Assembly: GCF_014645895.1 (NCBI RefSeq) | Contig: NZ_BMMP01000002.1 | Location: 124,001-188,000 of the forward strand | Length of the DNA: 64,000 bases | DNA from: Streptomyces daqingensis | GTDB lineage: Bacteria > Actinomycetota > Actinomycetes > Streptomycetales > Streptomycetaceae | Direction: 5' to 3' | Part shown: in pieces, positions 57,784 to 64,000 of the stretch | How positions within the stretch are numbered: the first letter of the stretch is position 1 | Layout: each line of letters opens with the position of its first letter | Translations under genes and position numbers: made by a program | Notes under the pieces: generated by a model | What the model was told of the DNA's origin: nothing | The model's database searches: none | What the model saw: only the letters and a program-made list of their open reading frames with translations

Positions 57784-58776
57784 TCACGGCCCGCCGGTAC
57801 CGGAGGGCTCGGCGAGGAGCAGCGCGAAACGCCCCTCGCTGTCCGTCCACCAGTGACTCAACCCGAAGCCCGCGCGGGAGAGTTCGGCACCCAGCGATTC
57901 CCGCCGGAACTTGACCGCGATCTCCGTGAGCGTCTCCTCCCCCTCCTCGAACTCCGCGCTCATCTCCAGCACGGGCAGGGGCACCGTCTGGGCGCGGAGG
58001 GAGACCAGCCTCATCTCGATGCGCTCCTCCTCCGGGTTCCACAGCGCGCGGTGCCGGAAGGCGTCCAGATCGAAGCCCGCGCCGAGTTCACGGTTGAGGA
58101 CCCGCAGCACGTTCTTGTCGAATTCGGCCGTCACACCCTGCGCGTCGTCGTACGCGGGCACCAGCACGGCCGGGTCCTTCACCAGATCCACGCCCATCAA
58201 CAGGCGGTCCCGCGGGGCGAGTTCGGCACGCAGCCGCGCGTAGAAGGCGGGGCGCGCCTCACCGTCGAGGTTCCCCAGCGTCCCGCCGAGGAAGGCCACC
58301 AGGCGCGGGCCGCGTGCGTCCGCTGGCAGCCCCAGGTCCGTCTCCAGGTCGGTGACGCACCCGGTGACCTCCAGGTCCGGGTAGTCCCGGCAGAGGGACT
58401 CCCCCGCCGCGACGAGGGCGTCCGCGCTGACGTCGAGCGCCGCGTAGTGCTCCAGGGTCCCGTGCCGCAGCAGGCTGTCCAGCAGCAGACGCGTCTTGCG
58501 CGAGGAGCCCGAGCCGAGCTCGACGAGCGTGCGCGCGCCGGTGGCCGCGGCGATCTCGCCTGCGCGCTCGCGGAGGATGCCGTGCTCCGCCCTCGTCGGG
58601 TAGTACTCGGGCAACCGGGTGATCTCCTCGAAGAGTTCACTCCCGCGGGCATCGTAGAACCATTTCGGCGGCAGGGTCTTGGGGCGGCCCGTGAGGCCCT
58701 TGAGGACGTCGGTGTGGAGTGCGTCGTCGAAGTATCCGTCGGGGAGTCTGCGAGTGAGTGCGAAGCGGCCCGTCAT
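57784..58776 (-). CDS. egtD: L-histidine N-alpha-methyltransferase EgtD
   Basis: 330 aa. RFALTRRLPDGYFDDALHTDVLKGLTGRPKTLPPKWFYDARGSELFEEITRLPEYYPTRAE is the EgtD N-terminus; LVELGSGSSRKTRLLLD binds SAM; LVAFLGGTLGNLD and LLMGVDLVKDP follow. It trimethylates histidine to hercynine, the first step to ergothioneine. Its ATG overlaps the egtC stop (ATGA). Last gene of the egtABCD operon. Confidence 0.96.
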   Translation of the reverse strand: MTGRFALTRRLPDGYFDDALHTDVLKGLTGRPKTLPPKWFYDARGSELFEEITRLPEYYPTRAEHGILRERAGEIAAATGARTLVELGSGSSRKTRLLLDSLLRHGTLEHYAALDVSADALVAAGESLCRDYPDLEVTGCVTDLETDLGLPADARGPRLVAFLGGTLGNLDGEARPAFYARLRAELAPRDRLLMGVDLVKDPAVLVPAYDDAQGVTAEFDKNVLRVLNRELGAGFDLDAFRHRALWNPEEERIEMRLVSLRAQTVPLPVLEMSAEFEEGEETLTEIAVKFRRESLGAELSRAGFGLSHWWTDSEGRFALLLAEPSGTGGP

Positions 58777-59750
58777 GCGATGGGGATCCTCTCGGAGGCG
58801 TGAACCAGCGGGACGGTACGGACGGTTGTGGCCGTGGCGACGAGCAGCGACTCCTCCGGGACCTCCTGCCAACCGGCCTCGGAGCCGGCGCCTGAACCGG
58901 GACCGGAGCCGGTACGGGAGCCGGAGCCGGGACCCGGGCCGAGTCCGGAGCCGAGGCCCGGTGCGGACTCGGCACCGCCCTGCCGCGCGTCCTCGGCGCT
59001 GTCCCGGCCGTCGCCGGCTCCCTGGCCGGCGTCCGGTTCGGAGGCGACCCACACGCTGCGCGGCCCCGTGCGGTACCAGAGGGTGTCGCCGCGACGGGTG
59101 GCGAGGACCGTGCTGCCGTCCGTGAGCAGGAAGTTGAGCCGCGCGGCCGGGCGTATTCGCGCCACGCGGACCGTCAGCGAGGCGAGGGCCTCCTCGACGG
59201 GTTCGCCCGCGTCCAGGTGCCGGGTGAGCAGCGTCCACAGCAGCGCCGAGTCGCAGCGCGACTCCAGCCCGAGCAGCCGGCTCGGTGCGACCTGCTCCCC
59301 CAGGTCGTCGATCAGGTCCTCCCAGTCCCCCACCGCGCCGTTGTGGCTGAACAGCCAGCGGCCGTGCGCGTAGGGGGCCGCCGCCGTCTCGTCCTGCGCC
59401 GTGCCCTCCGTGGCGTCCCGCACGGCGGCGAGTACGGCCCCGCTGCGCACCGCCCTGGTGAGGTCCGGCAGGTTCGTGTCGGCCCAGACGGGGACGGCGC
59501 GGCGGTACCGGGCGGGCATTCCGCCGTCCTCGTCGGGCGCGGCCGCCGGCTCGCAGGGGCCCGGATCCGGGTGCGGGCCGGCCGCACCGGACGTGTGCGG
59601 GTACCAGCCGATCCCGAAACCGTCGGCGTTGACCGTCCCGTAGCGCTGGAGGCGCGGTGCCCACGACTGCTCGTAGAGCCCCTTCGGGGGCCGGACCACG
59701 ACGTCGGCGAGCGCCAACGGCGGCCCCAGGTAAGCGAGATGACGGCACAT
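58773..59750 (-). CDS. egtC: Ergothioneine amidohydrolase EgtC
   Basis: 325 aa. MCRHLAYLGPP starts with the Ntn nucleophile Cys2 exposed after Met removal. NADGFGIGWYP and LFSHNGAVGDWEDL are class-II glutamine-amidotransferase-like active-site blocks. It removes the glutamyl group from the gamma-glutamyl-hercynyl-cysteine sulfoxide. An inserted stretch of Gly/Ser/Pro repeats (about residues 250-292, DNA 58870-58985) is longer than in most homologues and likely disordered. The start shares one base with the egtB stop (TGATG). Confidence 0.94.
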   Translation of the reverse strand: MCRHLAYLGPPLALADVVVRPPKGLYEQSWAPRLQRYGTVNADGFGIGWYPHTSGAAGPHPDPGPCEPAAAPDEDGGMPARYRRAVPVWADTNLPDLTRAVRSGAVLAAVRDATEGTAQDETAAAPYAHGRWLFSHNGAVGDWEDLIDDLGEQVAPSRLLGLESRCDSALLWTLLTRHLDAGEPVEEALASLTVRVARIRPAARLNFLLTDGSTVLATRRGDTLWYRTGPRSVWVASEPDAGQGAGDGRDSAEDARQGGAESAPGLGSGLGPGPGSGSRTGSGPGSGAGSEAGWQEVPEESLLVATATTVRTVPLVHASERIPIA

Positions 59751-61144
59751 CAGAGACTGCCTCCGCTGGACCGCGCCGTGCGGAAGCCGGCGAAGATCTG
59801 CCGGCGGACGGGCAGGTCCCAGTTGCGGAACGTCCCCCGGCAGGCCACCTCGTCGGTGCCGAAGGACCCGCCGCGCAGCACCTTGTGGGCGCTGCCGAAG
59901 AAGACCTCGGAGTACTCACGGTAGGGGAAGGCCCGGAAGCCGGGATAGCCGGTGAAGTCCGAGGAGGTCCACTCCCAGACGTCCCCGATGAGCTGCCGCG
60001 CACCGCACGGTGCGGCCCCCGCCGGGTAGGCGCCCGCGGGTGCCGGACGCAGGTGCCGCTGCCCCAGGTTGGCGTGGCCTTCGCCGGGCGGTTCGTCGCC
60101 CCAGGGGTAGCGGCGGGAGACGCCGGTCTCCGGGTCCCAGCGGGCGGCCTTCTCCCACTCGGCCTCCGTCGGCAGCCGCCGCCCGGCCCAGCGGGCATAG
60201 GCGTCGGCCTCGTACCAGCTGACGTGCATCACGGGCTCGGCGGGCGGCACCCGTTCGGTGTAGCCGAAGCGGCGGCGCATCCACATCGCACCGTCCCGGC
60301 GCCAGAACAGCGGCGCGGAGAGGTCCGCCTTGCGCACGTACGCCCATCCCTCCGGGTGCCACCAGCGTGCGTCGCGGTAGCCGCCGTCCTCGATGAAGCG
60401 CTGGTACGCGCCGTTGGTGACGGGCACGGCGTCCAGGTCGAACGGCGGCACGTCCACGGTGTGCGCGGGACGCTCGTTGTCCAGCGCCCACGGCTCCGTG
60501 CTGGTGCCCATGGTGAACGGTCCGCCCGGCACGTGCACTTCGCCGTGGTCCTCGTCCCAGGCGCGGGACATCGGGGCGAGCGGGTCGGGGGCGTCGAGCA
60601 CGGCGGGGCCGCGCCGGAGCTGGTGCGTGGCGAGCATGGTCTCGTCGTGCTGCTGCTCGTGCTGAGCGACCATGCCGAAGACGAAGCCCTCCTCGGAGAG
60701 GGGGTCCACACCGGCGTCCCACGGCGCTGCGTCCAGGGACTCGAAGGCGCGGCGGCGCACCTCCGCGATGTAGGCGCGGGCCTCGTCGGGGCTGAGCATG
60801 GGCAGCCCGGGCCTGTCCGCCCGCGGGGTCTGGAAGGCGTCGTAGACGGAGTCCAGGTCGGGACGGACGCCCTGGCCGCCGCCCGCCGCCCGTACGAGCC
60901 AGATGTCCTCCTGGTTGCCGACGTGGGCCAGGTCCCAGGCGAGCGGGGACATCAACTTCGAATGCTGTGCGGTCAGTTCGCTCTCGTCGAGGCAGTCGGT
61001 GAGCGCCAGGGTCCGGCGCCTAGCCCGTTCGAGGGCCTCGGCGGCGCGTTGCCGCGGGTCCCCCCGCGGCGTGCCCGCGGAGCCCGCCGGGGCGGTGCCG
61101 GCGGACGGCTGCGCGGTGGCGGGCGCGGCTGCGTGCTCGGACAT
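59750..61144 (-). CDS. egtB: Hercynine oxygenase EgtB
   Basis: 464 aa. N-terminal DinB-like domain with LAWDLAHVGNQED and the iron motif QHEQQHDETML (His-x3-His-x-Glu), then the formylglycine-generating-like sulfatase domain: VPGGPFTMGTST, WYEADAYARWAGRRLPTEAEWEKAA, GDVWEWTSSDF and VLRGGSFGTDEVACRGTFRNW. It couples gamma-glutamylcysteine to hercynine with oxygen. AAGGAGAAGGA lies just before the ATG. Second gene of egtABCD. Confidence 0.96.
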   Translation of the reverse strand: MSEHAAAPATAQPSAGTAPAGSAGTPRGDPRQRAAEALERARRRTLALTDCLDESELTAQHSKLMSPLAWDLAHVGNQEDIWLVRAAGGGQGVRPDLDSVYDAFQTPRADRPGLPMLSPDEARAYIAEVRRRAFESLDAAPWDAGVDPLSEEGFVFGMVAQHEQQHDETMLATHQLRRGPAVLDAPDPLAPMSRAWDEDHGEVHVPGGPFTMGTSTEPWALDNERPAHTVDVPPFDLDAVPVTNGAYQRFIEDGGYRDARWWHPEGWAYVRKADLSAPLFWRRDGAMWMRRRFGYTERVPPAEPVMHVSWYEADAYARWAGRRLPTEAEWEKAARWDPETGVSRRYPWGDEPPGEGHANLGQRHLRPAPAGAYPAGAAPCGARQLIGDVWEWTSSDFTGYPGFRAFPYREYSEVFFGSAHKVLRGGSFGTDEVACRGTFRNWDLPVRRQIFAGFRTARSSGGSL

Positions 61145-61197
61145 CTTCCTTCTCCTTTCGTCGGACGGCACGGACAGCGGTCCGCCGCGCGAGGCCG

Positions 61198-62418
61198 TCA
61201 GCCGCGCAGCTTCTCCAGCTGGTCGTGCGCCGGGCAGCGGCCGCGCTCGGAGTAGCGCTCGGCGAACTCGAGGACCGAGTGGTGCACGAGGCTGCCGGGC
61301 TCGGTTCGCGCGAGAGCGGACTCGGCCGCGGCCATGCACGCGCGCACGGCCGGACCCAGCAGAGGGTCCGCGGGCCCGTCGCGTGCCGCCCGCTCCCACA
61401 CCGCGTCGTCGCCCTCCAGCGCCTCGGTGGCCTCCCAGGCGGCCTCGGCCGCCCGCAGGTCGTCCAGGAGGGTCGCCGCCGCGGCCGTGGCCGCGATCCA
61501 GCCGTCGCCGCACTGGGCGTCGATCATCCGCAGCTCCAGCCAGCCGCGCGGGCGTACGGGCGGGAAGAGGGTGCCGAGGTGGTAGTCGAGATCGGCGCGG
61601 GTGGGGCGCCGTTCGCGGTGTACGCCGCGCAGCCAGGAGCGGAAGGAGAGCCGGGGCGGCGCCGTCCAGTCGGCGGGCGGCTCCCTGCGCAGGCAGAGCA
61701 GGTCGGCGTCGAGGGCGTAGCGGGCCCACCCCTCGCGGGGGTCGGCGTGCGCCTGCGGCGGGCTGGTGCGCCCGGGGTCGGCCCGCGCCCAGACGCTCTG
61801 GCGCGTGGAGAGCCAGCCCGTGGGCCGGGAGCGCCACAGCGGGGAGTTGGCGAAGGCGGCGACCAGTACGGGGCCGAGCCGGTGGGCGAGGCGCCAGCGG
61901 TAGCGGTAGCCGGTAGGCCCGTCGCCGTCGTCGCCGGCGTCGAGGCTGACCTGCACGGCGGCGGTGGCTCGCATCATCATGCGGCCCCACGGGCCGGTGC
62001 GGTCGAAGTGCGCCTCCATGGCGCGGTAGCGGGGGTCCTCCACGACGCGCGGCGGGCTCAGGTACGGGTCGAGGCCGCGGCCGTACAGGACGGCGCCGGT
62101 CTCCCCGACGCGCTTGCGCAGCATGGTCAGGTCGGCGGCCGTGGTCGCGATGCATTCGGAGAGGGTCTCGCCGGGAGGCGAGCTGATCTCGAGCTGTCCG
62201 CCGGGCTCCCGGGTGAGCCTGCTTCCACCGGGGAGACCGCGGGTCCACAGCGGCGCGAGCGCCTCCTCCATCCGTTCGGGCGGCACGCCGCGCCCCGGGG
62301 CGGAGCGGTCCCGGACGAGCCATTCCAGTTCCACCCCGACCCGGCGGGGCGGACCCGTCTTGAAGCAGATGCCGCCCACGTACGCGGCCGCCTCGTCCTC
62401 GTTCAGCACGGCATCCAT
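61198..62418 (-). CDS. egtA: Glutamate-cysteine ligase EgtA
   Basis: 406 aa from ATG at 62418 (GGGAGG 11 nt upstream). VGVELEWLVRD and LTREPGGQLEISSPPGETLSE form the ATP/Glu-binding core of GCS2-type ligases; ATAAVQVSLDAG, LVAAFANSPLW and WLELRMIDAQCGDGW follow. It makes gamma-glutamylcysteine for EgtB. First gene of the operon, 53 bp before egtB, and divergent from the second LigD-type gene. No egtE beta-lyase gene is next to the set; that step is often encoded elsewhere. Confidence 0.94.
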   Translation of the reverse strand: MDAVLNEDEAAAYVGGICFKTGPPRRVGVELEWLVRDRSAPGRGVPPERMEEALAPLWTRGLPGGSRLTREPGGQLEISSPPGETLSECIATTAADLTMLRKRVGETGAVLYGRGLDPYLSPPRVVEDPRYRAMEAHFDRTGPWGRMMMRATAAVQVSLDAGDDGDGPTGYRYRWRLAHRLGPVLVAAFANSPLWRSRPTGWLSTRQSVWARADPGRTSPPQAHADPREGWARYALDADLLCLRREPPADWTAPPRLSFRSWLRGVHRERRPTRADLDYHLGTLFPPVRPRGWLELRMIDAQCGDGWIAATAAAATLLDDLRAAEAAWEATEALEGDDAVWERAARDGPADPLLGPAVRACMAAAESALARTEPGSLVHHSVLEFAERYSERGRCPAHDQLEKLRG

Positions 62419-62661
62419 GGCTTGCGCCGCCTCCCGTCCACGTCCGGAGGGCCTCCGGGACCGCCCGGCCCTGAGAATTCCGAGACTGCTGCCCTCAGCG
62501 GCGGTCCGCAAGACGGCGGCGTCGGCCAGGGTGAAGGTGCTGCCCGTGCCGGCCCCGGAGGCGGCGTCCAGCACCGCCCGCCCACTCCTGTGCCCGTATG
62601 TCCGCCGGGCATGCCCTCCGGTTTCCGTTTGCACCGCCCGTACCGGTCAACTCGTCGCGGG

Positions 62662-63579
62662 GTGAGGGACATCGAGATCAGCAGACCCGGGAAGGTGCTC
62701 TTCCCGGACGACGGAATCACCAAGAGCGACCTGGCGCGCTACTACCGCCGCGTAGCCACCCGGGCCGTCCCGCGCCTACGGGGACGCCCGCTGATGATGG
62801 AGCGTCACCCGGACGGCATCGGCGGCAAGCCGCTCATGCAGAAGAACGCCCCCGACTACTTCCCCGACTGGGTGCACACCGCCGAAATGTCCAAGGAGGG
62901 CGGGACGGTCCGGCACGTCGTCTGCGACAACGCCGACACCCTCGTCTACCTCGCCGGGCAGGCGTCCGTCACGCAGCACCGCTGGCTGTCCAAGGCGGAC
63001 CGGCCCCGCAATCCGGACCTGCTCGTCTTCGACCTGGACCCCAGCGGCGGCGCGGACTTCGAAGACGTGCGGTGGGCCGCGTCCTGCGTGGGCGGCCTGC
63101 TGGAGGAGGTCGACCTGCCCACGCGGCTGATGACGACGGGCTCGCGCGGCCTGCACGTGGTCGCGGCTCTCGACCGCCGCGCGGACTTCGACACGGTGCG
63201 CGACTTCGCCCGCCGCGTCTCCCGGGTCCTCGTCGCCCGCCATCCGGACCGCCTCACGGACGAGGCCCGCAAGGCCGCCCGCGGCGACCGCATCTACCTC
63301 GACATCCAGCGCAACGCCTACGCCCAGACGGCGGTCGCCCCGTACGCGGTGCGCGCCCGCCCGGGCGGCCCGGTCGCCATGCCCGTCAGCTGGTCGGAGC
63401 TGAACGATTCGGACCTCGCGCCGGACCGGTGGAAGCTCGCCGACATGGAGGCGCTCGAGAAGCGGCTGCGCGGCGAGGATCCGTGGTCGGAGGGCACCGT
63501 ACGCGGCCGGTCCGTGCGGGCGGCGGACCGCAGGCTCTCCGTCCGGGCCCCCGAACTGCGGGACGAGCGGGGCCGGTAG
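62662..63579 (+). CDS. Second LigD-type polymerase/primase protein
   Basis: 305 aa from GTG at 62662, chosen because the family begins with VRDIEISRPGKVLFPDDGITKSDLARYY; no strong ribosome site is visible. Metal-ligand strand VFDLDPSGG has Asp124 and Asp126; TTGSRGLHVVAAL holds the catalytic His, and RIYLDIQRNAYAQTAVAPYAVRARP the third acidic block. It is a distinct paralogue of the protein at 52107 and resembles the LigD-associated polymerase of streptomycetes. No ligase or nuclease domain is fused. It is divergent from egtA, 243 bp away. Confidence 0.9.
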   Translation: MRDIEISRPGKVLFPDDGITKSDLARYYRRVATRAVPRLRGRPLMMERHPDGIGGKPLMQKNAPDYFPDWVHTAEMSKEGGTVRHVVCDNADTLVYLAGQASVTQHRWLSKADRPRNPDLLVFDLDPSGGADFEDVRWAASCVGGLLEEVDLPTRLMTTGSRGLHVVAALDRRADFDTVRDFARRVSRVLVARHPDRLTDEARKAARGDRIYLDIQRNAYAQTAVAPYAVRARPGGPVAMPVSWSELNDSDLAPDRWKLADMEALEKRLRGEDPWSEGTVRGRSVRAADRRLSVRAPELRDERGR

Positions 63580-63618
63580 CCCGCTGGGGGCCGCACGCCC
63601 GCCGGCCGCAGCCGCGGC

Positions 63619-64000
63619 TCATCCCCGGTACTCCTCCAGCAGCCGCAGCCACACCTCGCTCATGGTCGGGTAGGAGGGAACCGCGTGCCACAGCCGCTCC
63701 AGCGGCACCTCGCCCGCCACGGCGACCGTCGCCGAGTGCAGCAGCTCCCCGACTCCGGGGCCCACGAACGTGACGCCGGCGACGACCTCCCGGTCCAGGT
63801 CGACGACCATCCGGGCCCGCCCCCGGTAGCCGTCCGCGTAGAGCGACGCCCCGGCGACCTCTCCCAGCTCCACGTCGACGGCCCGCACCCGCAGTCCGCG
63901 CCGCTCGGCCTCATCCACCGTCAGCCCGACGGAGGTGGCCTCCGGATCGCAGAAGACGACCTGCGGAACCGCGTCGTGGTCCGCCGTCGCGGAGTGCGCC
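63619..64000 (-). CDS. Pyridine-nucleotide-disulfide oxidoreductase, C-terminal part only
   Basis: The window ends inside this gene; 126 residues are visible. PQVVFCDPEATSVGLTVDEAERRGLRV opens the dimerisation domain of the mercuric reductase / dihydrolipoamide dehydrogenase / soluble transhydrogenase family, and LHSATVAVAGEVPLERLWHAVPSYPTMSEVWLRLL ends it, with HAVPSYPTMSE at the place of the active-site His-Glu pair. The N-terminal FAD domain and the CxxxxC redox motif lie outside, so the reaction cannot be named. Confidence 0.88.
   Translation of the reverse strand, partial: AHSATADHDAVPQVVFCDPEATSVGLTVDEAERRGLRVRAVDVELGEVAGASLYADGYRGRARMVVDLDREVVAGVTFVGPGVGELLHSATVAVAGEVPLERLWHAVPSYPTMSEVWLRLLEEYRG

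Noticed and set aside
1..64000. tRNA, rRNA, CRISPR arrays, insertion sequences, prophage genes, riboswitches
   Set aside because: I looked for cloverleaf-like spacing, regular direct repeats, transposase or integrase motifs and structured leaders and found none I could support.

Overview
The window is about 72% G+C with strong third-position G/C bias. It carries many families typical of Streptomyces: an XRE-DUF5753 regulator, a DUF574 methyltransferase, an AA10 chitin-binding protein under a DasR-like site, a LAETG sortase substrate, a streptogrisin-type protease, ergothioneine genes and split LigD modules. It is best read as chromosome of a Streptomyces or close relative. I see no rRNA, tRNA, insertion sequence, phage gene or CRISPR array.

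Layout. 0-2.8 kb: a partial gene coupled to a GMC alcohol/sterol-type oxidoreductase, then a small secreted SH3-like protein. 2.8-20.3 kb: a tightly coupled 12-gene minus-strand sugar operon. It encodes an ABC importer without its ATPase, a ROK kinase, a SIS isomerase, GH38 alpha-mannosidase, GH2 beta-mannosidase, an unassigned alpha-barrel protein, a GH1 glycosidase, an FGGY kinase, a YihT/LacD-type class I aldolase and an Asp/Glu-racemase-like protein. 20.6-26.2 kb: a second minus-strand unit with a double metallo-beta-lactamase-fold protein, a clan GH-D-like glycosidase, a LacI regulator and a GNAT acetyltransferase. Both units begin with the same 24-bp element (22 of 24 identical) built around a LacI-type palindrome, so they are probably one regulon controlled by the LacI protein encoded here.

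26.3-33.4 kb: unlinked genes (a mycothiol-dependent/DinB-type protein, an NAPE-PLD-like hydrolase, an XRE-DUF5753 regulator, alditol oxidase, DUF4230, VanZ-like, a DUF574 methyltransferase). 33.5-42.4 kb: a divergent dicarboxylate or beta-ketoadipate-type cluster with acyl-CoA dehydrogenase, two-domain 3-hydroxyacyl-CoA dehydrogenase, CatIJ-like CoA-transferase, LysR regulator, thiolase and an MHS-type transporter. It resembles the Acinetobacter dca (adipate) set without an enoyl-CoA hydratase. A TATTGGAC motif recurs in its three promoter regions. 42.5-50.8 kb: cell-surface and secreted functions (LAETG protein, serine protease, ceramidase, AA10 LPMO) with an LLM flavoenzyme, a thioredoxin and a DoxX protein.

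50.8-53.1 kb: a divergent ATP-dependent DNA ligase and LigD-type polymerase (NHEJ/repair modules); a second polymerase paralogue lies at 62.7 kb. 53.2-57.7 kb: GrpB, a Ser/Thr kinase, a VOC protein, and a TetR regulator with a palindromic operator before two small membrane proteins. 57.8-62.4 kb: egtABCD for ergothioneine, convergent with the preceding unit. The window ends inside a pyridine-nucleotide-disulfide oxidoreductase. The least conventional part is the LacI regulon at 2.8-26.2 kb, which holds several enzymes whose reactions cannot be assigned from sequence.
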